64,000 bases of DNA from Leucaena leucocephala. Lineage: Eukaryota; Streptophyta; Magnoliopsida; Fabales; Fabaceae. This document shows positions 1 to 9,138 of this stretch, one piece after another (the first letter of the stretch is position 1; the number at the start of each line of letters is the position of its first letter). A program made the translations under genes and the position numbers. The notes beneath the pieces were generated by a model that was not told the DNA's origin, made no database searches, and saw nothing but the letters and a program-made list of their open reading frames with translations. The stretch lies in assembly GCA_037074615.1 (NCBI GenBank), contig CM073519.1, positions 24,573,001 to 24,637,000 on the forward strand, in the 5' to 3' direction.

Positions 1-450
1 TTAAATTAAGCCCTCTAAATGAAATCTTAAGTCATAATGCTGTCAATTTATGAACACTTGTCAAAACCTCAATCGCTCAATTGTGGACTCCGCTAAAGTG
101 GGTGCTTTTGAGTTATCTTAGGGAGATAAGCAAGAGTAATGGTGCTACTCTTACACGTTTATTATTGTTTGACTTAATTGAGATTAACAAAATGGTTTTG
201 GGTCTCAAGGCATTAGATGGGATTAAAAACATGATAGATCATATGATGATAGGATCCCATGAACATCTAAGAGTTACATTTGATGTAATTGGTAAAGGTG
301 TTACCTACCTAAATAACTTAATTTAAGCGTCTTGCCAAAGCGGACTTAAGTTTAAGCCAAGTATGGATCTTAGCTCACTAACTATTGCATTGAGGGTTGT
401 TTATTTAGTGGGAGATTGCTAATTAAATTGCATATTTTAATTGTAGAATC
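1..450 (+). other. 5' untranslated leader of the copia element
   Basis: This stretch lies upstream of the first plausible gag ATG (451 or 454). It has an open frame at 81-326, but I recognise no domain in that 81-residue product and copia leaders often carry chance open frames, so I do not call it a gene. The PBS and 5' LTR expected further upstream are off the window. Confidence 0.6.
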
Positions 451-1320
451 ATGATGACTAGTAATACTGCTACATTATCGCTATGATCTGTCCCTAAGAA
501 GGACAAACTCAATGGGACAAACTTTCTTGACTGGTTTAGGAACTTGAGAATTGTTCTCAAGCAGGAAAGAAAGGCGCATGTCCTAGATCAACCCATTCCT
601 GAGGAGCCAGCGACCAATGCTCCTAGAGCTCAGAGAGATGCTTACACGAAGCATAAGGAAGACTTTGTCGATGTGGGATGCTTAATGCTAGCCACCATGG
701 TTCCGGAGCTCCAAAGAGATCTAGAACACATGGAGGCTTATGAGATGATTGTGCATCTCAAGGAAATATTCCAGCAACAGGCAAGGCAAGAGAGGTATGA
801 GACCACTAAGGCCTTACATTCCTGCAAGATGGCTGAAGGTGCATCAGTCAGTACTCATGTCTTAAAGATGAAAGGGTACATTGATCACCCTGAGAGGCTT
901 GGATTTCCCATGAGCCAGGAGTTAGGTATGGATTTCATCTTGAACTCACTCCTAGAAAGTTATGACTAGTTTGTCATGAACTACAACATGAACAACATGG
1001 AGAAATCTATTTTTGAACTGCATGGGATGCTTAAAACTGCTGAGCCAAGTCTTAAGAAGAAGCCCAGTATTGTTTTGATGGTTCAGAAAGGAAAGGGTAT
1101 GAAAAAGAAAGGCAAAGGCAAGGGGAAGGGTCATGGCTCATCAGGTAAGAACAAAGAGTCAGGCAAGCCCGAAACCAAGCCTGCACCAAAGAAGGCAAAG
1201 CCTCCAAAGAAAGGAGTCTACTTCTTCTGCAATGAACCTAGTCATTGGAAGAGGAATTGCAAACTCTACCTCAAAGATTTGAAAAAGAACAAGAAGGATA
1301 GCGGGGCTATCGCTTCAGTT
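451..1320 (+). pseudogene. gag: copia gag region (UBN2-type gag plus nucleocapsid)
   Basis: Residues from about 505 on (NGTNFLDWFRNLRIVL) match the plant copia gag N-terminus. The segment to about 970 resembles the UBN2 gag_pol domain (helical, with the ERYETTKALHSCKM-type stretch). A strongly Lys-rich linker (about 1090-1215) precedes a zinc knuckle at 1219-1260. The knuckle should be CX2CX4HX4C, but the first Cys is Tyr (codon TAC at 1219); Cys 1228, His 1243 and Cys 1258 remain. Stops at 484 and 967 break it. Structural role in particle and RNA packaging is known for the family. Confidence 0.85.
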
Positions 1321-1329
1321 ATTTATGTT

Positions 1330-1520
1330 ATAGACACTAATATTTCTACTTCCACCTCATGGGTATTCGATACTGCATGTGGTTCTCACATTTGTACAAA
1401 TATGTAGGGACTAAAGGATAGTAGGAAGCTGAAAAAGGAGCAGGTTGACTTACGAGTTAGAAACAGAGCAAGGGTTGCTGCGTTAGCTGTAGGCACTTAT
1501 GAATTAGTTCTGCCCACTGG
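1330..1520 (+). pseudogene. copia aspartic protease region
   Basis: The active-site loop reads WVFDTACGSHIC around 1360-1395, with the catalytic Asp codon at 1369. Retropepsins need D-T/S-G; here the Gly is Ala (GCA at 1375), which would be expected to weaken or abolish activity. A TAG stop at 1405 follows immediately. The conserved downstream segment (LDNCYYVPALS-like, 1525-1580) is still readable. Confidence 0.8.
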
Positions 1521-1739
1521 GCTTTTGTTAGTTTTGAACAATTGCTATTATGTTCCTGCTTTAAGTAGTAACATTGTTTCACTTTCTTATTTGGATAAGG
1601 AAGGTTTCACTTCCATTACTAGGAATAGTAAATGTTCTATTTATCGTAATGATGTTTTCTATGCTCATGGTGATTTGCATGTTGATCATTACATATTAAA
1701 TTTGGAACAACCCAATCATGGAAATATCTATAACATAAC

Positions 1740-2470
1740 CACCAAAAGGGTCAAACCAAACAATTTGAATCCCACATACCTCTGGCACTGTCGTCTGCGC
1801 CACATAAATGAGAAACGCATTTCCAAACTCCATCAAGATGGATTTCTAAACTCATTTGATTTTGAATCATATGACACTTGCGATTCTTGCTTGTTAGGAA
1901 AGATGACAAAGTCACCTTTCACTGGGAATAGTGAGAGGGCCACTAATTTATTGGGCCTCATACATACAGATATGTGTGGACCGATGAACACAAATACCAC
2001 AGGAGGTTATTCATACTTCATAACATTCATAGATGATTTCAGTAGATATGGGTATATCTATATGATGAAACATAAATCTGAATCTTTTGAAAAGTTCAAA
2101 ATATTTCAAAATAAAGTACAAAACCAGCTTGGCAAAACAATTAAAGCCCTTCGATCTGATTGGGGTAGTGAATATTTGAGCCAAGAGTTCATAGATCATC
2201 TTAGGAGTTGTGGGATAGTCTCACAATTGACTCCTCTAGGGACACCACAATGGAATGGCGTTTCTTAATGCAGGAATCAAACACTATTAGATATGGTTTG
2301 ATCCATGATGACTCAAATAGATCTTCCGCCCTCCTTTTGGGGCCATGCCCTAGAGACAGCTGCGTTTACACTCAATCGTGTTCCATCTAAGGCAATTGAA
2401 AAGACTCTGGATGAGATATGGACTAGGAGGACGCCTAGTTTGTCTTTCCTCAAGATTTGGGGATACGAGG
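1740..2470 (+). pseudogene. copia integrase region
   Basis: The HHCC zinc-binding module is intact: His codons at 1786 and 1801, Cys codons at 1879 and 1888. The catalytic core shows Asp at 1969 (HTDMCGP) and Asp at 2158 (RSDWGSEYL). The third acidic residue, expected 35 residues after the second Asp, falls exactly on the TAA stop at 2266-2268, so the D,D(35)E triad has lost its Glu. A further TGA is at 2311. The following GKAP-like linker (2400-2545) is recognisable by WGYEVYVK and CLFVGYPK. Confidence 0.87.
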
Positions 2471-2829
2471 TCTATGTTAAGCAACAAGCCTCAAAAAAAT
2501 TAGTGCCAAAATCCTCAATGTGCCTTTTTGTGGGATATCCCAAGTAAACCAAGGGATATTACGTCTATAACCCTGCTGATAACAAAGTGTTTGTTGTCAT
2601 AAATGGTATCTTTCTCGAACGAGAATTTATCTCTAAAAGAACCAGTGGGAGTAAGGTATACCTCGAAGAAGTTTGAGAGCCACAAGACACCACAGAACTA
2701 CAGATAGAAAACAGAGAAGAGTCACAACAAGTTGTTGAGACTCCTCAAGTCACACAAGGTCCACGGAAATCTAATAGGACACGACTTCAGCCTCATAGAT
2801 ATGGATTTCTGATTTATGATAGTCGTGAT

Positions 2830-3563
2830 GTGTTGCTCATTGAACATAATGAGCCAACTACCTATCGAGAAGCTATAGTGGGACCAAACTCTGAAAAATG
2901 GCTTAATGCCATGAGGTCTGAGATGCAATCCATGTACGATAATAAGGTTTGGATCTTAGTCGACCCGCCTGAAGGTGTAAAAACTGTCGGGTGTAAGTGG
3001 GTTTTTAAGGAGAAAACTGACATGGATGGCAATGTAAATGTCTTTAAGGCACGAGTGGTTGCAAAAGGATTTACTCAAACTCATGGTATGGACTATGATG
3101 AGACCTTTTTTCCAGTTGCAATGGCCAAATCAATCAGAATCCTTTTTGCCATAGCAGCATATTATGTCTATGAAATATGGAAGATGGACGTCAAGACAAC
3201 CTTCCTTAATGGAAAGCTCCTTGAGGATGTGTACATGACATAACCTGAAGGGTTTGTGCGTTCTGAGGACTCTGGTAAAGTGTACAAGCTTCAAAGGTCC
3301 ATTTATGGACTGAAGCAAGCTTCTCAAAGTTGGAATCATCGTTTTGATGAAGTAGTCAAAGAGTTTAGATTTCTTCAAAACATTGATGAACCTTGTGTGT
3401 ACAAGAAGGTTAGTGGGAGCACAGTTGTGTTTTTGGTACTCTATGTCGATGACATCCTACTTATTGGGAATGACATTCCTACCTTACAGGTTGTCAAGTC
3501 TTGGTTAGGAAAGTCTTTCTCGATGAAAGACTTGGGTGAAGCCACCTACATCCTAGGAATTAG
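2830..3563 (+). pseudogene. copia reverse transcriptase, N-terminal part
   Basis: Typical plant copia RT motifs are visible: WLNAMRSEMQSM, FKARVVAKGFTQ, KMDVKTTFLNG and the catalytic YVDD box at 3442-3453 (Tyr-Val-Asp-Asp intact). A TAA stop at 3241 lies between the palm motifs. The gene is cut after LGIS at 3563 by the inverted LTR. RT would copy element RNA into cDNA. Confidence 0.92.
3559..3563. repeat. target-site duplication ATTAG (left)
   Basis: Direct copy of the 5 bases at 5472-5476. The two flank the TG...CA-bounded LTR exactly; removing one copy and the LTR rejoins the copia RT frame. Confidence 0.95.
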
Positions 3564-5471
3564 TGTAAGGAATTGGAAGACACGCAGCGGAAATAAACTT
3601 TAAAAATTTTCCATTCCTTGCCAGGATCTGCCGTATGTGTTTAAGTCAAGTGGAAAGAATCCTTACCCTTAGTGTTGCTCAGCGAATTTCACAGCTTCTC
3701 TACGTGGGTGGTGATCTCTTTCTGATCGCAAGAAATCGACGGAGTGTTCCTCAGCGACCTTCACAGATTCTCTCCGCGGACGGTGGTCTCTTTCCGATCA
3801 CAAGAAGTCGACGCCTCAGGTCGGCTTCCTCTACTGGTATCCACACGAACAGCGTTCCAACCACGAACGACGTGCTAGCGTCTCCTGTCCCTCCAAGGCT
3901 TTCACAAGTCTCCGTCTCTATTTCGGGAGTTTCTTGTCTGCAAACCTTTTGCAGATTCCGTTCGGCCTTTTGTGTTCTATGTTATTTTCAAACGTAGCTC
4001 CTCCAATCAGATATATAGGATGCTATGCGTTTTTCCACCTGACCTAATTGGATTTTGGAGTTAATCTTATATTAATTCCGAATTGATACAATATCATATA
4101 TTGTATAATTTTATAAGAAACTAATTAAATAAAATAATATTAAATCCGTCCCACAGATTTAATTACTTATTTATTTAACTTTAAATAAAGATGAGACTGA
4201 GTTATATTTGATTTATTCCCATAAATCAAATTTGAGATATCCTATCAATTTAAATTTCGAATTTCAAACGTGATAGAGATTTAATTTATCCTTATAAATT
4301 AAATCTTATAAATATCTCTTATATGAGATATCCTATCAATTTGAATTTCGAATTTCAAACGTGATAGAGATTTAATTTATCCTTATAAATTAAATCTTAT
4401 AAATATCTCTTATATGAGATATCCTATCAATTTGAATTTCGAATTCAAACGTGATAGGGATTTAATTTATCCTTATAAATTAAATCTCATATATCTCATA
4501 TATATAATATATATATATATACGAATTTATATATATACGAATATAAATATAAATAAATATATATACATTCACCTGGATCTTTCATTGAATCTGGACATGT
4601 CTTAGATTCAATGAATCTGGACATCATAGCTCGTGTTGGGCTATTTTGTGTGCGACCCTGTAGGCCCATATGAAGTTGGCAGTGGGCCATTTGCTATACT
4701 AGCCCACAAGTCGCAAGCGGTCTCTAGCAAGACATAACAACTACCCAAATCATATGAGGATCGATAAACGATGTAACCTTTTATACAACCATATCATGTC
4801 CCTTCTGTCACGCGATATTTTGGTCATGGATGAGGCATGGATAATGTCATCCTCCTATTCCCGACCGTTACTTTCTCGATCCCTGAGTAGTCTGACTATA
4901 GAGATGGAACTACCTTTCCATTACAGTATGGCCATACATTTCTCAGACTCACTCATCGATGGGCCCAGTAATATCTCTCCACGAATGTGAGGGACAAATT
5001 CCATCTTGACCATTCACATTCCTCCGCATGAAAAACCACTAAGCCCGAACATAGTCTTTATGATCACTCGGTCAAAAGTGACTTTTGACTAGGTCAAAGC
5101 TGAGCGTTTTGTCATGTAGGAATCCATGATGATCTCAGGTCAAAGGGCATATTGACATGGTTTGTATATGAGAGAAGCTTATGACGTTACCCATGCAGTT
5201 CTCTCATAGCGGGTCGGTCCAACACCCTGTACTCTTACATGTGCTTATGACTTTGATTTATATCTCTATACATCTTCAAAGTCATACTGGTCTTATTTCA
5301 TCTGTGCTCCCACATAGATGATCGACCAGGGACATTTAGGATAATATCATGAATTATCCAAGGATGGTCATCATAGTAAACATGCAAATAATATGATAAC
5401 TCAATTAATAAATTCATAAATCAATAATGTTCATAAGACAATGATTGGCCCCTAGGGCACGATTTCCAACA
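3564..5471 (-). mobile_element. solo LTR of the same copia family, inverted, inside the RT gene
   Basis: This 1908-bp segment begins TGTAAGGAATTGG and ends GATTTCCAACA, the reverse complement of the element's own 3' LTR (6362-8226) over its full length. It is flanked by perfect ATTAG duplications and has no internal domain, so it is a solo LTR (unequal recombination between two LTRs, known mechanism). Its TATA box is the TATATA near 4012-4017 read on the - strand. The open frames in it are not genes. Confidence 0.95.
4236..4505 (-). repeat. tandem 91-bp repeat (about 2.9 units) in the copia LTR
   Basis: Units start at 4236, 4327 and 4418, each beginning GATATCCTATCAATTT. Each unit holds an AT-rich internal palindrome (TTTAATTTATCC paired with TTATAAATTAAAT). 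It is followed by (AT)n-rich sequence to about 4565. The same array occurs in the 3' LTR, so it is part of the family LTR. Confidence 0.9.
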
Positions 5472-5476
5472 ATTAG
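5472..5476. repeat. target-site duplication ATTAG (right)
   Basis: Partner of 3559-3563, immediately right of the LTR terminus CCAACA. Confidence 0.95.
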
Positions 5477-6293
5477 GATCTATAGAGATAGATCTAAAAG
5501 ACTTCTAGGACTCAGTCAGAGTACATACATAGACAAAATATTGCATAGGTTCAGTATGCATGAATCAAAGAGGGGTTTCATACCCATGTCTCATGGTAGT
5601 CATCTCAGCAAAGATCTGTGTCCTAGTACATCTGATCAACGAGGTCGCATGAGTAAAGTTCTATATGGCTCGGCCATAGGATCTATCATGTACACCATGT
5701 TATGTACTCGACCAGATGTCTCATTTACCTTAAGTATGACTAGCAGATATCAACAGGACCCTGGTGAGGCCCATTAGACTGCTGTCAAGAATATCCTTAA
5801 GTACTTAAGATGGACTAAGGACTTATTCTTGGTCTATGGTGGATTGGATGACAAACTCTGTGTAATTTGTTACACAGATGCAAGTTTCCAAACTGACCAG
5901 GACGACCAAAAATCGCAGTCTAGATATATATTCCTCCTCAATAATGGAGCAGTAAGCTGGAAGAGCTCTAAGCAGGGCACTATAGCAGATTCTGCAATGG
6001 AAGCTGAGTATATAGCAGCATCTGATGTAGCTAGGGAAGCTGTTAGGATCAGGAAGTTCATCACAGAACTAGGGGTGATACCTACCATCTCAGATCCAAT
6101 AACTTTGCTCTGTGACAATAGCGGTGCCATTACACAGGCCAAAGAGCCTAGGTCATATCAAAAGACCAAGTATATACTCAGGCGATTTCATCTTATCAGA
6201 GAAATCAACGATAGAGGTGATATAAAAATATGCAAAGTAGCAGGAGAAGATAATATTGCTGATCCTCTAACAAAGCCGCTTGTGCAGGCATAG
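5472..6293 (+). pseudogene. copia RT C-terminus and RNase H
   Basis: This is the continuation of the interrupted frame (IYRDRSKRLLGLSQS...) into RNase H. Visible RNase H residues are the Asp of YTDAS (codon 5877), the Glu of MEAEY (codon 6006) and the Asp of LCDN near 6112; the terminal HLIREI and DPLTKPL motifs are present. One in-frame TAG at 5775 replaces a Trp. The end of pol at 6293 is a natural stop followed by a short 3' UTR. Confidence 0.9.
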
Positions 6294-6350
6294 CATGAGT
6301 GTCATGTTAGGTCAATGGGAATTAGTCAAATTAATGATTGTACCTAGTGC

Positions 6351-6361
6351 AAGTGGTAGGT
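6351..6361 (+). other. polypurine tract of the copia element
   Basis: Purine-rich AAGTGGTAGG lies directly before the 3' LTR start (TGTTGG at 6362), where plus-strand DNA synthesis is primed. It is interrupted by T residues, which may be decay. Confidence 0.65.
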
Positions 6362-7329
6362 TGTTGGAAATCGTGCCCTAGGGGTCAATCATTGTCTTAT
6401 GAATATTATTGATTTATGAATTTATTAATTGTGTTATCATATTATTTGCATGTTTACTGTGATGACCATCCTTGGATAATTCATGATCTTATCCTAAATG
6501 TCCCTGGTCGGTCATCTATGCGGGAGCAGAGATGAAATAAGACCAGTATGACTTTGAAGATGTATAGAGATATAAATCAAAGTCATAGGCACATGTAAGA
6601 GTACAAGGTGTTGGACCGACCCGCTATGAGAAAGTTGCATGGGTTACGTCATAAGCTTCTCTCATATACAAACCATGTCACTATGCCCTTTGACTTGAGA
6701 TCATCATGGATTCCTACATGACAAACGCTCAGCTTTCACCTAGTCAAAAGTCACTTTTGACCGAGTGATCATAAAGACTATGTTCGGGCTTAGTGTTTTT
6801 TCATGCGGAGGAATGTGAATGGTCAAGACGGAATTTGTCCCTCACATTTGTAGAGAGATATTACTGGGCTCCTCGATGAGTGAGTCTGAGAAATGTATGG
6901 CCATACTATAATAGAAAGGTAGTTCCATTTCTATAGTCAGACTACTTAGGGATTGAGAAAGTAACGGTCAGGAATAGGAAGATGACATTATCCATGCCTC
7001 ATCCATGACCAAAATATGACGTGACAGAAGGGAGATGATATGGTTGTATAAAAGGTTACATCGTTTAACGATCCTCATATGATTTGGGTAGTCATTATGT
7101 CTTGCTAGAAACCGCTTGCGACTTGTGGGCCAGTATAGCAAATGGCCCACTGCCAACTTCATATGGGCCTACAGGGTCGAACACAAAATAGCCCAACACG
7201 AGCTATGATGTCCAGATTCATTGAATCTAAGACATGTCCAGATTCAATGAATAATCCAGGGTAGATGTATATATTTACTTATATTTATATTCGTATATAT
7301 ATAAATTCGTATATATATACATTATATAT

Positions 7330-7590
7330 AAGAGATATATGAGACTTAATTTATAAGGATAAATTAAATCTCTATCATGTTTGAATTTGAAATTCAAATT
7401 GATAGGATATGTCATATAAGAGATATTTATAAGATTTAATTTATAAGGATAAATTAAATCTCTATCACATTTGAATTTGAAATTCAAATTGATAAGATAC
7501 CTCATATAAGAGATATTTATAAGATTTAATTTATAAGGATAAATTAAATCTCTATCACGTTTGAATTTGAAATTCAAATTGATATAATAT
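7330..7590 (+). repeat. tandem 90-bp repeat (three units) in the 3' LTR
   Basis: Unit boundaries fall near 7410, 7500 and 7590, each unit ending CAAATTGAT plus a short AT-rich tail. It is the counterpart of the array in the inverted solo LTR and sits upstream of the LTR TATA box. The open frame reading through it with repeated YKLNLI peptides is a product of the repeat, not a gene. Confidence 0.9.
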
Positions 7591-7813
7591 CTCAAATTTT
7601 ATTTATGAGAATAAATCAAATATAGTTTAGTCCTATCTTTATTTTTAGTTAAATAAATAGGTGAATTAAATCTGTGGGACGGATTTAATATAAATATTAT
7701 TTATTTAATTAGTTTCTTATCAAATTATACAATATATGATATTGTATTAATTTCAGAATTAATATAAGATTAACTCAAAAATCCAATTCGGTAGAGGAAA
7801 ACACATAGCATCC

Positions 7814-7820
7814 TATATAA
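7814..7820 (+). promoter_or_regulatory. TATA box of the copia 3' LTR
   Basis: TATATAA about 410 bp before the LTR end is conserved (inverted) in the solo LTR. The position suits the U3/R boundary. Inferred from sequence only. Confidence 0.5.
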
Positions 7821-8226
7821 CTGATTTTAGTAGCTACATTTTAAAAACATAGAACACAGAAAGGCGGAAGGGGAATCCGTAAAAGGTTTGCAGATAAGAA
7901 ACTGCCAAAATAGAGACGGAGATGACGAATTCTTGAGAAAGCCCTAGAGAGACAGGAGACGCTAGCACGTCATTCGTGGTTGGAACGCTGTTCGTGTGGA
8001 TACCAGTAGAGGAAGCCGACCTGAGTCGTCAACTTCTTGCGATCGGAAAGGGAGCACGAGCTGCGGAGAGAAGCTGTGAACGTCGTGACTAGAAGCTGTG
8101 GAAGTCGCTGAGGAACACTGAGGGTAATGCTTCATCCTACTTGACTTAAACACATACGGTAGATCCTGGCAAGGAATGGAAAAAATTTTAAGTTAATTTC
8201 CACTGCTTGTTTTCCAATTCCTTACA

Positions 8227-9021
8227 AGTCCAAGCTTCTAGGGTAAGGGTATCTGGATCATAAGCTCGATAGGCTTCTCGTACCCTTGCTATGAAATCCA
8301 TGTAAACTCTATAATCCTGATCTACTTTTCTCACCAGTATTCTTCCTATATTATACAGTTGTCTCGCTAGTTCCACTGCTTTCTTGAAGTGTTTTTCACT
8401 CATATCATCCCAAGGGGTTAGCTCTATAACCTGGTGGTCATCCAGATATATTTCTACCATTGGCTTCTTAGTTTCACTGGGACTTGGGATATTTGTAGGG
8501 TCTGATATATGACTAGGTCCAGGTATGTCAACTGTATAACTAGGTCCAGGTACATCAGCTGGTTCAGGCACTTGACTTGGACCAGGGACATCTACCTCAA
8601 CAACCTGCCTAGGTACAAGTTCTATAGCAACACCAATATAGGAGTATCCCTTACCAGACTGTTCCTCCTGAGGGTCTACCATATCTCTATCATCTACCTA
8701 ATTTGCATCTTCCTCTACACTAGGGTCAGCCTCCTCAAGAGGTACAACATTAATAGGTGGGGCTAGAATAAGTTCCTCAGGTACATCCTTCTCTGATGAC
8801 TCATCTGTCCCATTTGATCCCACTGAAGAACTATCTATCCTGTCCAGTTCTGAATCACTACTAGAATCTCAGATATAGATCACTGGAGGAAGCCTAAACT
8901 TCAGGTCATGTACCAAAGCCTCAACCACCTCTAGGTTCAATCCTGATCTATCTAAACAAAATACCTCAGGTATAGAGTCCCCCTAGTTTACTGTAGTCTT
9001 TGAGGTCCTATACTCAACCAT
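8227..9021 (-). pseudogene. gag: Ty3/gypsy (family G) gag N-terminal part, cut by the copia insertion
   Basis: It reads leftward from ATG 9019-9021 and carries at least three in-frame stops. The product is acidic and Ser/Pro-rich, with repeated VPGPS/IPGPS motifs (about 8490-8600), then a helical stretch (EKHFKKAVELARQLYNIGR) and a segment ending LTLEAW at the copia junction. The paralogue at 40052-40736 continues past this point into a Retrotrans_gag domain, which identifies it. The open frame extends artificially into the copia LTR (8188-8226). PBS and 5' LTR follow on its upstream side, as expected. Confidence 0.8.
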
Positions 9022-9123
9022 CTTTACCCTACAATAACTAACTTAGTGTCAATTATGTAAATTTGACTTATGTATCAGTCTATAAATAATCTATTCAGAA
9101 TATTTCCTATGCCAGTATCCTTT
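9022..9123 (-). other. 5' leader between PBS and gag of the gypsy element
   Basis: Short noncoding sequence matching 40737-40839 in the second copy; nothing else seen. Confidence 0.6.
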
Positions 9124-9135
9124 GCTTTGATACCA
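9124..9135 (-). other. primer-binding site (initiator-Met tRNA type)
   Basis: On the - strand it reads TGGTATCAAAGC, one mismatch from the standard plant TGGTATCAGAGC. It is separated by three bases from the LTR end at 9139. Confidence 0.85.
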
Positions 9136-9138
9136 AAA

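Larger units (their letters stand above)
451..6293 (+). pseudogene. copia gag-pol polyprotein pseudogene (split by an LTR insertion)
   Basis: A single polyprotein frame runs from ATG 451 to the insertion at 3563 (all segments in frame 1). It resumes at 5472 in frame 3, as expected for a 1908-bp insert plus a 5-bp duplication, and ends at TAG 6291-6293. In-frame stops are at 484, 967, 1405, 2266, 2311, 2545, 2674, 3241 and 5775. Most are TAG/TAA/TGA where the family has Gln or Arg, and 5775 replaces a Trp; these fit C-to-T or G-to-A changes. No frameshifting indel is needed apart from the inserted LTR, so decay is mainly by substitution. The product would have made virus-like particles, processed itself and copied and integrated the element. 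It cannot do so now. Confidence 0.92.
1..8226 (+). mobile_element. Ty1/copia LTR retrotransposon, 5'-truncated by the window edge
   Basis: Domain order is gag, protease, integrase, reverse transcriptase, RNase H, then a purine-rich tract and an LTR. Integrase before RT defines Ty1/copia (established family knowledge). The 5' LTR and PBS are not in the window. The body is interrupted by an inverted solo LTR of the same family (3564-5471). The element is inserted in a gypsy gag: the sequence right of its 3' LTR (AGTCC at 8227) continues a gag whose uninterrupted counterpart is at 40052 onward. The element is dead, with multiple stops plus the insertion. I cannot assign a named copia lineage with confidence; the long LTR (about 1.9 kb) is compatible with several. 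Confidence 0.93.
6362..8226 (+). mobile_element. 3' LTR of the copia element
   Basis: This 1865-bp LTR starts TGTTGGAAATCG and ends CCAATTCCTTACA, with short inverted termini (TGTTGGAA and TTCCTTACA). It follows the pol end and PPT directly. It is the forward match of the inverted solo LTR at 3564-5471, and the two differ by scattered substitutions and small indels. The AGTCC after it is the probable TSD; its partner is beyond the left edge. Confidence 0.95.

Noticed and set aside
81..326. Open frame of 81 residues as a separate gene
   Set aside because: It sits in the copia leader, has no recognisable domain and no independent support.
4236..4505. Tandem repeats as a CRISPR array
   Set aside because: Units are contiguous 91-bp tandem copies without spacers, inside an LTR of a plant retrotransposon.
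7275..7595. 106-residue repetitive open frame (- strand)
   Set aside because: It is generated by the AT-rich 90-bp tandem repeat in the copia LTR.
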